A stretch of DNA of 64,000 nucleotides from Pacificispira sp002696645 (GTDB lineage: Bacteria > Pseudomonadota > Alphaproteobacteria > UBA8366 > Aestuariispiraceae), in NCBI RefSeq assembly GCF_048892425.1, contig NZ_JBLZHU010000010.1, positions 62,001-126,000 of the forward strand, read 5' to 3'. How positions within the stretch are numbered: position 1 is the first letter of the stretch; each line of letters opens with the position of its first letter. Of the stretch, positions 7,568 through 16,366 are shown in pieces. The position numbers were made by a program, and so were the translations under genes. The notes beneath the pieces were generated by a model. It saw nothing but the letters and a program-made list of their open reading frames with translations. It had not been told where the DNA came from and made no database searches.

Positions 7568-10323
7568 ATGATATCACGATGACAGAGACACTGGACCTGA
7601 CAATCAATGGGGTTGTCCATCAGATTGCCGGACCTCCGGGGCAACGGCTCAGCCGGGTGCTGCGGGATCAGTGTGGTGTTACGTCGGTTAAGGTTGGCTG
7701 TGACGCAGGCGATTGCGGGGCCTGTACGATCCTGCTGGACGATCAGCAGGTCTGCTCTTGCCTCGTGCCCGCAGGACAAGCTACCGGACAGAAAATCGAA
7801 ACGGCCGCAGAGTCGAATGACCCGATGCTGGTGCGATTGCGGGCAGCGTTCGACCGGCACGGGGCGGCGCAATGTGGGATTTGTACGCCCGGTATGTTGA
7901 TGGCAGCGATGGATCTGCTGCGCAATCAGCCCAGCCCGCCTAACCGGCAATCGGTGATGGATGCGCTGGGCGGCGTGCTGTGCCGCTGTACGGGCTATGT
8001 TAAAATTATCGATGCCGTACTGGATGTTACTGGTGGGGCGGATCCCGTTGAACCGATTGCAGGTCGTGCCGTTGGGGCACGCCTGTTGCGCCTGGACACA
8101 GCCCATAAGCTGGACGGGACCCAGCCCTATGGGGCCGATGGATGGCCCAGCGATTGCCTGTGGTTGCGGGTTGTTCGTTCGCCCCATGCCCATGCGACCT
8201 TCACGCTGGGGGATTTCGCGCCGGTTTATCAGGTGTGGCCTGGTTTGCATCGAATTCTGACAGCAGCGGATATTCCGGGGCGCAATGGTTATGGGATCTA
8301 TCCTCATATCAAGGATCAGCCGGTTCTGGCGGACGGCAGGGTCTTGTATCGTGGCGATGCGGTGATTGCAGTGGTTGGGGATCGGGAAACGATTGAAGCC
8401 TTGCCGGATTCTGATCTGCCGATCGAATGGAACGTATTGCCGGCCGTTACCAGTATGGAAATGGCCTGCGACCCCGGTGCCGCAATATTGCATCCGGGCC
8501 AGGCAGAGAAAAATACGCTGATCCGAGGGCGCGTGTCCCGTGGGGATGCAGGTCCTGCGTTGTCGGGGGCTGCCGCACTTGCCAGTGGCGGCTTTAGAAC
8601 CGCCTTTGTCGAACATGCCTATATCGAACCTGAGGCCGGTTATGCCAAACGGGTCGGTGATCGGATCGAGGTTTATGCCTCCACCCAGGCCCCCTATATG
8701 GACAAGGAAGAAGTGCGCGATGTTCTGGGTATTCCAGATGATGCCGTGCGCATCGTGCCGGTGACCTGTGGGGGTGGTTTTGGCGGCAAACTGGATGTTG
8801 GGGTACAGCCCATCATTGCGGTTGCGGCCTGGATATTGGGGCGGCCCGTTGGCACGGTCTATTCGCGTCCGGAATCGATGCGGGCCAGCACCAAACGTCA
8901 TCCCGCTATTGTTCAGGCATCCCTGGCAGCAGAGGCAGATGGCACGTTGCGGTCGATGGTCTTCCACGCTGATTTTGATACCGGGGCCTATGCCTCCTGG
9001 GGACCGACAGTTGCCGGCCGGGTGCCGGTTCATGCCACGGGTCCCTATCGCATTCCCCATGTTTTGGCGACCAGCCGTGCCTTGCACAGCAACAATCCTC
9101 CATCGGGCGCCTTTCGGGGTTTTGGTGTGCCCCAGGCCGCTATCGCGACGGAAACACTGATGGATGATCTGGCCGCACAGCTGCATTTAGATCCCCTGCA
9201 AATTCGCCTTAAGAACGCAATTGGGCCGGGCGATACCACAGCCACCGGTCAGGTTTTGGGGGCGTCGGCCGGGTTGGTGCAGTGTCTAGAGGCGGTTGCG
9301 CCTGCCTGGCGTGACTGGCGCGCGGCGGCGGAAGGCTTCAACCAGACAACCAAGGGTCCCATTCGCCACGGCGTTGGCATTGGCTGTATGTGGTATGGCT
9401 GTGGCAATACGTCTATGTCCAATCCGTCTAAAATGCGGGTGACACTGGATCAAAAGGGGCGGTTCACCCTGTATAACGGGGCGGTGGATATTGGTCAGGG
9501 CAGCTATACGATTATGCCACAAATCTGTGCGGATGCGCTGGGTATCTCTGTTGATCTGTTGCACCAGGTGGTCGGGGATACAGATTTAACTCAGGATGCG
9601 GGAAAGACTTCCGCATCGCGTCAGACATTGGTTTCCGGGCGCGCAGCCCAGGCAGCTGGGGCAGCCTTGCGGACCGAAATACTGCGATATTGTAATGCCG
9701 GGCCTGAGGCGCAAATCTTTCCAGACGGATCCCAACTGATGATCGAAGAAAAGGATGGCAGCGTGCGCCATCTGGATCTGACATCTCTTCCTGCCGACCA
9801 GGCCGGAATGGTGCTGGAGGGACAGGGGACCTATGACCCGCCGACAACCGCGCTGGATGCGGATGGCCAGGGTATTCCCTATATCTCCTATGGCTATGCG
9901 GCACAGATTGCAGAAGTGGCTGTGGATATTGAACTGGGAACGGTCAAAGTCCTGCGCATGGTCGCGGCCCATGATGTCGGCACGGCGATTAATCCAATGC
10001 TGGTGGAGGGACAGATCCATGGCGGAATTGCGCAGGGGTTGGGCCTTGCCCTGATGGAGGAATATCTGCCGGGACGAACAGAAAATCTGCATGATTACCT
10101 TATTCCAACTTTTGGGGATATGCCGGAAATTGAGTGTATCCTGATTGAAGACGAAGACCCTGAAGGACCATTCGGGGCGAAGGGGATAGGGGAACCAGCG
10201 CTTATTCCAACCGCTCCGGCAATTCTGGGGGGGATACGCCACGCGACCGGCGCGCGTATGACTCAGGTACCTGCCTTGCCGCATCGTGTGTTAGCGGCGA
10301 TCAAGGCTGCGCGAAATGACTGA
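7564..10323 (+). CDS. Fused [2Fe-2S]/molybdopterin subunit of a xanthine dehydrogenase-family hydroxylase
   Basis: A 919-residue fusion of the small and large subunits. Residues 1-160 carry two [2Fe-2S] sites: the plant-ferredoxin type (Cys46, Cys51, Cys54, with Cys64 or Cys66) and the helical type (Cys104, Cys107, Cys140, Cys142 in CRCTGY). Residues from about 175 form the molybdenum-cofactor domains, with CGGGFGGK, NPPSGAFRGFGVPQ and DIGQGSYT. The C-terminus contains GPFGAKGIGEPALIP, the region that normally holds the catalytic Glu in this family. Such enzymes hydroxylate N-heterocycles or aldehydes with water as oxygen source. The substrate cannot be read from the sequence; the downstream reductase-like gene points to a hydroxylated N-heteroaromatic ring. 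It overlaps the next gene by 8 bases. Confidence 0.9.
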   Translation: MNDITMTETLDLTINGVVHQIAGPPGQRLSRVLRDQCGVTSVKVGCDAGDCGACTILLDDQQVCSCLVPAGQATGQKIETAAESNDPMLVRLRAAFDRHGAAQCGICTPGMLMAAMDLLRNQPSPPNRQSVMDALGGVLCRCTGYVKIIDAVLDVTGGADPVEPIAGRAVGARLLRLDTAHKLDGTQPYGADGWPSDCLWLRVVRSPHAHATFTLGDFAPVYQVWPGLHRILTAADIPGRNGYGIYPHIKDQPVLADGRVLYRGDAVIAVVGDRETIEALPDSDLPIEWNVLPAVTSMEMACDPGAAILHPGQAEKNTLIRGRVSRGDAGPALSGAAALASGGFRTAFVEHAYIEPEAGYAKRVGDRIEVYASTQAPYMDKEEVRDVLGIPDDAVRIVPVTCGGGFGGKLDVGVQPIIAVAAWILGRPVGTVYSRPESMRASTKRHPAIVQASLAAEADGTLRSMVFHADFDTGAYASWGPTVAGRVPVHATGPYRIPHVLATSRALHSNNPPSGAFRGFGVPQAAIATETLMDDLAAQLHLDPLQIRLKNAIGPGDTTATGQVLGASAGLVQCLEAVAPAWRDWRAAAEGFNQTTKGPIRHGVGIGCMWYGCGNTSMSNPSKMRVTLDQKGRFTLYNGAVDIGQGSYTIMPQICADALGISVDLLHQVVGDTDLTQDAGKTSASRQTLVSGRAAQAAGAALRTEILRYCNAGPEAQIFPDGSQLMIEEKDGSVRHLDLTSLPADQAGMVLEGQGTYDPPTTALDADGQGIPYISYGYAAQIAEVAVDIELGTVKVLRMVAAHDVGTAINPMLVEGQIHGGIAQGLGLALMEEYLPGRTENLHDYLIPTFGDMPEIECILIEDEDPEGPFGAKGIGEPALIPTAPAILGGIRHATGARMTQVPALPHRVLAAIKAARND

Positions 10324-11839
10324 AACCCGAATAGCACCTGCGGTCGAAGCCCAAGCCATAGATCCTTCCGATAAGGACGGGGATATCATTCGGTGTGATG
10401 CGTGTCCGGTACTATGCCGTATTCGTGACGGGCGCAGCGGCGCCTGTGATCGCTATGCCAATCACGGTGGAACGCTGGTCCGAACGGATCCCCTGGTTTT
10501 GATGAGCCAGACTGTTGCGTCGGAAGATGGTGCGCTTGTTCCATTTCTGTCAGGGGACGTGCCGTGGGATGGGAAATTGACCAGCCAGTCCCCGGTCTTT
10601 GTTTCGGGTATTGGGGCAACGACCACCTATCCAGACTATAAACCCGCCCCGTTTATCGTATCGGGGCAGTGGCAGGGCGTGGATACGGTCACTGTCGTGA
10701 CAGAGGGCATATTCAGCTATTGTTCGGTTAAGGTGAAGATTGATACCGATCGTCATATCGGCCCGGAACAGGCCAGCGTTCTGTATAATGGAGAACCTGT
10801 TGGCCATGTGACGACGGCGGAATATGGATCCCAGATGCTATCCCTTGGCGGCGTGCGGCACTTGACCGGGGGGTCGAAAAAGGAAGGCGTCACCACATGT
10901 GAATCAATGCTTAAATTGTGTAATAAACAAGGTGTTGATTTTGAAATTGAGGGCGGTGCGCGGATAAATGTGCAGGCCGGGCGTGCCCCTGTTATCGACG
11001 GCAAACGGGAAGAACGTATGCGCGTTGGGTGCGGGTCGGCCACTATTGGGATTTTTGCCCAGCAATGGCATGGGCATGTCGACGAGGTGATCGTCGTGGA
11101 TGACCATATCACCGGTGTTTTAAGCGAACATCAGGCGGGTGCTTATCTGGGGATGGAACCGGCGGGCATTCGTGTTCAGGGTCGAAAATCCACGCCCGGG
11201 CGGTATTTTAAGGTCGCGGAGCCTGGATCAGGATGGGGGGGGACGAATATCACTGACCCCCTGTCGATCATCCAAAAAATCGACCCAAAGAAAGCCTGGC
11301 CTGGATTGCGTCTGTTGCTGGTTAGTACGACCGGTGAAGATTCGCTGTATTGTGAATTGGATGAAGATCTGATGCCACAAATACACCCTATGCCCGCCCC
11401 CTTGCAGGTCGTGGTCGATCGTATCGCAGAAAATTGCGAACCCGCCCTATGCTCGGTCGTCTTTGTAGCAGGCGCGGGGGGCAGCTTGCGCGCGGGCGTT
11501 ACGGAAAATCCTGTGCGGCTGACCCGGTCTGTACAGGACAGTCTGACCCGGGTCACTATGGGCGGTGCGCCTTGTTATGTCTGGCCCGGCGGTGGCATTA
11601 CCGTGATGGTCGATGTCTTGCGCATGCCCGAAAACAGTTTCGGGTCGGTGCCCACGCCTGCTCTGGTAGCGCCCTTGGAATTCACATTGCCCTTGGCGGA
11701 TTTTGAACGATTGGGCGGTCATATGGGCTCTATCACCACCCTGGAAGGTCTTGCGCGGTCCAGGACAGAGATGCGTATGGCACCATGGTCGCCTGAAAAT
11801 CCCTGGCCTCTTTCCCCCATTCAGAAGCAGGAGGATTGA
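10316..11839 (+). CDS. 6-hydroxynicotinate reductase-like Fe-S protein
   Basis: A 507-residue protein resembling the 6-hydroxynicotinate reductase of anaerobic nicotinate fermentation (Eubacterium barkeri Hnr) and its proteobacterial relatives. A cysteine cluster near the N-terminus (Cys27, Cys30, Cys34, Cys44 in CDACPVLC...GAC) is a likely [4Fe-4S] site. Further cysteines lie in KKEGVTTCESM and RVGCGSATIG. In the known pathway this enzyme partly reduces the pyridone ring made by nicotinate hydroxylase, so its place right after a molybdenum hydroxylase is meaningful. No enamidase or other recognised ring-opening gene follows, so the true substrate may differ. Family assignment is from memory of conserved blocks. 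Confidence 0.65.
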   Translation: MTETRIAPAVEAQAIDPSDKDGDIIRCDACPVLCRIRDGRSGACDRYANHGGTLVRTDPLVLMSQTVASEDGALVPFLSGDVPWDGKLTSQSPVFVSGIGATTTYPDYKPAPFIVSGQWQGVDTVTVVTEGIFSYCSVKVKIDTDRHIGPEQASVLYNGEPVGHVTTAEYGSQMLSLGGVRHLTGGSKKEGVTTCESMLKLCNKQGVDFEIEGGARINVQAGRAPVIDGKREERMRVGCGSATIGIFAQQWHGHVDEVIVVDDHITGVLSEHQAGAYLGMEPAGIRVQGRKSTPGRYFKVAEPGSGWGGTNITDPLSIIQKIDPKKAWPGLRLLLVSTTGEDSLYCELDEDLMPQIHPMPAPLQVVVDRIAENCEPALCSVVFVAGAGGSLRAGVTENPVRLTRSVQDSLTRVTMGGAPCYVWPGGGITVMVDVLRMPENSFGSVPTPALVAPLEFTLPLADFERLGGHMGSITTLEGLARSRTEMRMAPWSPENPWPLSPIQKQED

Positions 11840-12702
11840 CGATGCCAGGGCCTATCAGCGCGCGGTTGCCGGGAAATCGTCTGCATTTACAGCATGGCCC
11901 CATCGACCTGATCATTCAGGCCTTCGGGGAGGTTCAGGCGGTTGAAATGGCGTATCACGCGGCGGTCGATGTCTTTGTCGATGTGCTGCCAGGATTGGTG
12001 CAGGAGTTACCCCGACTGCGCCAATCGGGGGAGGGGCAGTTCAAAGGGGTTATCGCGCAGCGTATGGCCCGTGCCTGTCGGCCTTTTGCCCGCAGTCAGT
12101 TCATCACGCCGATGGCTGCCGTGGCGGGATCTGTCGCGGATCATATGCTTCACGCAATGGTGACAGTCGCCCCCTTAAAGCGCGCTTATGTCAATAATGG
12201 CGGTGATATTGCGCTTTATCTGGCACCCGGACAATCGATGGATATCGGGATTATCGACATAGTGCAGGCCCCCAAAGCGGTGGCGATGGCGCGTATTGAC
12301 TCAACCAGCGCTGTGCGAGGTATCGCAACCAGCGGTCAGGGGGGGCGGTCCTTCTCTCTGGGGATTGCAGACTCTGTGACCGTTCTTGCCCATTCGGCAG
12401 CGACAGCGGATGCGGCGGCGACAATGATCGCCAATGCGGTAACCTGGGATCATCCGGCCATCTGCAGGCAGCCCGCCAATAGTTTGGATCCTGATAGTGA
12501 CCTTGGGGATCGCCTGGTCACAACCGCTGTAGGGACATTGCCGCCGACTGTCTGCGCTGGGGCACTGGCGCATGGAACGACAGTGGCACAGCGTTACTAT
12601 CAGGCAGGTTTGATTGAATCAGCCTATTTATCTCTACAGGGGCAAAGCCGCATCGTCGGCCCCTTGCCGCAATCAGAATTCCTTGAGGAGGTTTCCGCAT
12701 GA
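11836..12702 (+). CDS. UPF0280 family protein (ApbE-like fold)
   Basis: A 288-residue member of UPF0280, a family of unknown function related to the flavin transferase ApbE. Typical blocks are AAVAGSVADHML, RAYVNNGGDIALYL, GIATSGQGGRSFSLGIADS and AATADAAATMIANAV. It overlaps the previous gene by four bases and the next by four, so it belongs to the same operon. By analogy with ApbE it might modify or bind a flavin or nucleotide cofactor for the hydroxylase or the reductase; this is inference only. Confidence 0.8.
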   Translation: MTMPGPISARLPGNRLHLQHGPIDLIIQAFGEVQAVEMAYHAAVDVFVDVLPGLVQELPRLRQSGEGQFKGVIAQRMARACRPFARSQFITPMAAVAGSVADHMLHAMVTVAPLKRAYVNNGGDIALYLAPGQSMDIGIIDIVQAPKAVAMARIDSTSAVRGIATSGQGGRSFSLGIADSVTVLAHSAATADAAATMIANAVTWDHPAICRQPANSLDPDSDLGDRLVTTAVGTLPPTVCAGALAHGTTVAQRYYQAGLIESAYLSLQGQSRIVGPLPQSEFLEEVSA

Positions 12703-13286
12703 CCCCGACATTTCCGATCCGTAAACTGGTGACCCATCGTGAAGAAATCCGCCATGAATTTGGTCCTGTACCGGACCGCCCCCTGGTGGTTGCATGGGCT
12801 GCGGCCATTGTTGCCAATCCCTATGCGGGTGGCTATGTCGCAGATCTGGAAGCGGGGATGGAGGCCTTGAAGCCCATGGGCGACGAGATGGCCGATGCGT
12901 TGCGCCAGGCATTGGGTTGCCCGCCTGAAGCGGTGGAAGCCTATGGCAAAGGATCGCTTGTCGGGATGGATGGTGAATTGGAACACGGCGCGCTGTGGCA
13001 TGTGCCGGGGGGATATGCCATGCGCCGCCTGCTGGGCTCAGCAAAGGCGATTGTCCCGTCCAGCAAGAAAATGGGTGTGCCGGGTACACAATTGGATGTG
13101 CCGCTGCACCATATCAACGCCGCCTATGTGCGCAGTCATTTTTCCACGGTCACGGTGTTTGTTCCCGATGCGCCGCGTGCCAGGGAGCTGATGTTCGTCA
13201 TTGCTATGGCAGACGGTGGGCGCATTCATGCCCGCATGGGGGGACTGACCCAGGATCAGATCAGCGTTGGTGACGGTCAGCGCTAG
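12699..13286 (+). CDS. Amino acid synthesis (AA_synth, DUF1185) family protein
   Basis: A 195-residue protein of the AA_synth family, whose biochemical role is not established despite the name. Recognisable blocks are RPLVVAWAAAIVANPYAGGYV, GKGSLVGMDGELEHGALWH and PGTQLDVPLHHINAAYVRSHF. It is the last gene of the hydroxylase operon, starting on the ATGA overlap with the UPF0280 gene. Co-occurrence with a ring hydroxylase and a ring reductase suggests that it handles a ring-derived intermediate, possibly by hydrolysis; this is not shown. Confidence 0.75.
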   Translation: MTPTFPIRKLVTHREEIRHEFGPVPDRPLVVAWAAAIVANPYAGGYVADLEAGMEALKPMGDEMADALRQALGCPPEAVEAYGKGSLVGMDGELEHGALWHVPGGYAMRRLLGSAKAIVPSSKKMGVPGTQLDVPLHHINAAYVRSHFSTVTVFVPDAPRARELMFVIAMADGGRIHARMGGLTQDQISVGDGQR

Positions 13287-13302
13287 CAAAAGTGCAGATG
13301 CT

Positions 13303-13333
13303 GTCGTCCCCTGGATTCCATCCGGGGGACGGC
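13303..13333. terminator. Possible terminator hairpin between convergent genes
   Basis: An imperfect 13-bp stem (GTCGTCCCCTGGA against TCCGGGGGACGGC) lies 17 bases after the AA_synth stop. It has no clear T-run on either strand, so it may be a weak or factor-assisted terminator. Confidence 0.45.
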
Positions 13334-13343
13334 ACTATGACTG

Positions 13344-13679
13344 TTAGATGATATCGTCTTCGTCGGTAACCAGATTGCTGAGCGCTGACAGGCTTTTGCG
13401 AAGCTTCTGGCGGGCCATCAGTTTCTTTTGGGCTTCAACTGGGAAATCCGTGAAGTTCAGAATATTTCGGCTGACCAGAACATCGATCAAATCTTCTGTG
13501 ATACGCGCCATTTCGGTATCGGTCCGGTTCAGGCGGTCCATCATTGCGCCGGGGCTTGCGCCGCGCAGATAGCGGATCACTTCGGGATGATCATTGCCCA
13601 GGAATTCCTTGGCGTGGGGGGCGGGGCGGTCGCCAATCCCATTGATTTTTCCATCATCATCGCGTGATACATAGGGCAT
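13344..13679 (-). CDS. Small conserved hypothetical protein
   Basis: A 111-residue hydrophilic protein starting MPYVSRDDDGKI, a start I know from short alphaproteobacterial proteins sometimes mislabelled as tryptophan synthase beta-like. The C-terminus is helical and ends in an acidic patch (TDEDDII). No membrane segment or catalytic motif is visible. The frame extends upstream of 13679 but that part overlaps the promoter side of the divergent radical SAM gene. Function unknown. Confidence 0.65.
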   Translation of the reverse strand: MPYVSRDDDGKINGIGDRPAPHAKEFLGNDHPEVIRYLRGASPGAMMDRLNRTDTEMARITEDLIDVLVSRNILNFTDFPVEAQKKLMARQKLRKSLSALSNLVTDEDDII

Positions 13680-13871
13680 TCGGTGCGTCCTAACCGTGAC
13701 TATCGTGCTGCAGTGATCAGTATAATTCAGCCTGTCGGATACTGTAAGAAGATGCGCAGTCACTCGCAACAGCTGTTGCCGCGTATTTCAGCGAAATTGT
13801 GTGTATGTAATTTAGAGAACATAATAGGAATTATATTTATTTGTTCCTGTTTTTACCCTATGATCCATGCT

Positions 13872-14984
13872 ATGACGATATCATGGACAGAAGGTGATGA
13901 CAGCATTTTGCCGGACCGCCCCATAAAGGGTCGCGGATCGGTATCCAATCGATCTGGCCGGTTTGAGGGGGAGCAACGGGCCCGCATTGATGATGGCTGG
14001 CTGCTGGAAGAGGATCTGGGCGACCGCCCGCGCCTGCGCACGCAATTGGGAATTGATGCCGCCCGCAGTGTGATTACCCGCAATACCAGCCCGGATGTGC
14101 CTTTTGATCGGTCCATCAATCCTTATAGGGGGTGTGAGCATGGATGCGTCTATTGTTTCGCCCGACCAACCCATGCCTATCTGGGGCTGTCGCCAGGTCT
14201 GGATTTTGAGACCAAGTTGTTCTGGAAACCTGACGCAGCCGCATTGCTGACCGTGGAACTGGCCAGACCCAAATATCGCTGTGGCCCCATTGCGTTTGGA
14301 ACCAATACGGATCCCTATCAGCCGGTTGAACGGGAAACCTTTGCCATGCGGGGGCTGTTGCAGGTCCTGCGGGACTGCTCGCATCCCTTTTCGATTGTCA
14401 CTAAGAATGCCCTGATTTGCCGGGACCTGGATTTGATCGCGCCGGCGGGGCAGGCCAATCAGGCGCGTGTCATGGTATCGGTCACGACACTGGATCGGGG
14501 GCTTGCCAATAAGATGGAACCCAGAGCCAGCACACCGGAGAAACGCCTGGACGCAATCCGCAGGCTCAGTGACGCAGGGGTACCAACCGGTGTGCTGGTC
14601 GCGCCAATCATCCCGGCCGTCAATGATCACGAGATTGAGGAGATTGTGACCCGTGCTGCGGAGGCCGGGGCGACATCGGCCGGGCATGTCTTGCTGCGCC
14701 TGCCGTTGGAAATTGAGGATTTGTTCAAGGAATGGCTGGCAACCCATATGCCAGACCGCGCAGAAAGGGTTTTGTCCCTGATCCGTCAAAGTCATGGGGG
14801 TCAATTGTATCGGTCAAAATTTGGCGAGCGGATGCGTGGTTCAGGCCCTTATGCGGATATGATCGCCACGCGGATGAAGTTGGCCCGTAAAAAGCTGGGC
14901 CTGGATCGCAGGACTTTGGCGATGATGGATTGCACGGCCTTTACGCCACCGCGAAAGCCCAGTGCACAATTGTCCTTGCTTTGA
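13872..14984 (+). CDS. PA0069-type radical SAM protein
   Basis: A 370-residue radical SAM enzyme of the PA0069/Rv2578c group, related to spore photoproduct lyase. The cluster motif CEHGCVYC places the [4Fe-4S] cysteines at 88, 92 and 95 (CxxxCxxC spacing). Further family blocks are RGRGSVSNRSGRFE, PYRGCEHG, GTNTDPYQPVE and the SAM-binding barrel strand VSVTTLDRGLANKMEPRA. An in-frame ATG also lies at 13860; 13872 is preferred because similarity begins there. The biological substrate of this group is not known. It stands alone, convergent with the next gene. Confidence 0.88.
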   Translation: MTISWTEGDDSILPDRPIKGRGSVSNRSGRFEGEQRARIDDGWLLEEDLGDRPRLRTQLGIDAARSVITRNTSPDVPFDRSINPYRGCEHGCVYCFARPTHAYLGLSPGLDFETKLFWKPDAAALLTVELARPKYRCGPIAFGTNTDPYQPVERETFAMRGLLQVLRDCSHPFSIVTKNALICRDLDLIAPAGQANQARVMVSVTTLDRGLANKMEPRASTPEKRLDAIRRLSDAGVPTGVLVAPIIPAVNDHEIEEIVTRAAEAGATSAGHVLLRLPLEIEDLFKEWLATHMPDRAERVLSLIRQSHGGQLYRSKFGERMRGSGPYADMIATRMKLARKKLGLDRRTLAMMDCTAFTPPRKPSAQLSLL

Positions 14985-15006
14985 TTAGAACGTTATTAGC
15001 AGGACC

Positions 15007-16020
15007 CTATTGGTTTTCAGGGGTTCTGGGTTCAAAGACGGATATCCATTGCATAATATGGGGATTGTTTGGGTCTTCGAAAGCCATCTGGCGCAAGGCA
15101 ATGCGAATGGCGGTTCGCTGTGACCGGCTAAAGGAATTTCCGTCGGGCGGTGATGTTTTGGTATTGATACCAAGACGAGCCAATTTTTTGGCCGCGATCA
15201 GCTCTGGCATGCCATAGCGGTGCAACAGCTTTTGAAACATTTCAAACCGATCACGATCCAAATAGGGGCGCGCATCTCCGCCTTTTGTCAGGATCGGGTT
15301 GGGTGGAAAAAGCTGAAAACAGGGGCGCAGGTCATCAGGCACGGGTACATTGGCGGAATGGGTTTGGCCGGCCGCCAGCAGGTCCGGCAGGATATGGGTG
15401 TGACAGCCTGCGCCGGTCTGACCTTCCGGGGCTGGAATTGGGGAATATACTTCGATCCGCCCCAACTGGCTTTCAAACACCCGGTTCGGGCTTTCCTGTA
15501 TCAGAAGCGCGAAGGCATGGTGGCCGCGACCGCTTGGAGTCAGCAGCGCCTGGCCATCAAATTCTCTCAATTGCCTGATCAGGTCGGGATCGCTGATGCG
15601 CACCATGGCGGTCACGCATTCCAGGCCAAGACCCAGATCAAAAAGGATGCCGTCCTTATCTTGGTCACGCATGGCATCGCTGTCTGGACCCAATTCGGTC
15701 AAAGTCGTTCTTCGGTGTCGGGTGGCGCGCGCTTTGGGTAAACAGAAGTTACCGCCCTGCATCCAATAGGCCTGACGCTTGGACAGGATTTCGTAGGGGA
15801 TAAATTGCGCGTCGCTGGTCAAGGCGATTCGCAAACCGCCACTTTGGGTTATCACCTCCCCCCCGCGATCCTGTGCTTCACTCTTGATGAAACCTGCATC
15901 AGCATGAAATTCAGCAATGGCGCCGAAGGATGCGATACTCCATGTCGACTCCGGATCAGCTAAGTATTGATGAATCAAGACCACAAGGTCGGATGGGGGC
16001 ATGTCAGACTCATCGGGCAT
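15007..16020 (-). CDS. Conserved hypothetical protein
   Basis: A 337-residue soluble protein that I do not assign to a family. It has no signal peptide or membrane helix. Residues 1-110 form one possible domain (IASFGAIAEFHAD, GLRIALTSDAQFIPYEIL), 120-250 a second (FDLGLGLECVTAMVRISD), and the C-terminal third is basic and helical. The frame has the codon character of a real gene and is bounded by a convergent gene on one side and the divergent thiamin riboswitch leader on the other. No function is proposed. Confidence 0.7.
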   Translation of the reverse strand: MPDESDMPPSDLVVLIHQYLADPESTWSIASFGAIAEFHADAGFIKSEAQDRGGEVITQSGGLRIALTSDAQFIPYEILSKRQAYWMQGGNFCLPKARATRHRRTTLTELGPDSDAMRDQDKDGILFDLGLGLECVTAMVRISDPDLIRQLREFDGQALLTPSGRGHHAFALLIQESPNRVFESQLGRIEVYSPIPAPEGQTGAGCHTHILPDLLAAGQTHSANVPVPDDLRPCFQLFPPNPILTKGGDARPYLDRDRFEMFQKLLHRYGMPELIAAKKLARLGINTKTSPPDGNSFSRSQRTAIRIALRQMAFEDPNNPHIMQWISVFEPRTPENQ

Positions 16021-16151
16021 TCGGGCTTCTCCAAAGTATCAGGCGGTACACTATCAAAACAGTCATGCCGCAAAACAAGCGATATAAATGAACGCGCGCC
16101 GATCAGGGGCTTGACCAAAGGTGATGATGGCGTAGGGTTGGTGTTGAAATC

Positions 16152-16253
16152 TCCTCGGGGTGCTCAGGGTTCGCGCAAGCGGGTCTTAGGCTGAGAGGCG
16201 GGAAGCCCGCCGACCCGTGGAACCTGACCCGGTTCGGACCGGCGTAGGGAAGG
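16152..16253 (+). promoter_or_regulatory. TPP riboswitch (THI element)
   Basis: The conserved TPP aptamer elements occur in order: CTCGGGGTGCTC, then GGCTGAGAGGCGGG with CCCGCCGACCC, then GTGGAACCTGA and a closing P4/P5 arm ending GGCGTAGGGAAG. It lies about 115 bases upstream of thiM. Binding of thiamin pyrophosphate should shut off the operon. Downstream, GCTCCAA (16271-16277) is perfectly complementary to TTGGAGC (16349-16355), which contains the thiM ribosome binding site, so control at translation initiation is likely. Confidence 0.95.
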
Positions 16254-16366
16254 GGATCGCAATTTTGGCTGCTCCAATATGCGGCCTTGCCTGTGCAAAA
16301 TTCCCTTTTAACGCTGATATCCGTCCATTGTGGGTGGCTTGCGCCACTTTGGAGCGTTGCATAGAC

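Noticed and set aside
7483..9186. 567-codon minus-strand frame opposite the hydroxylase large subunit
   Set aside because: Antisense to conserved Fe-S and Mo motifs; composition is Arg/His/Asn-rich as typical of shadow frames.
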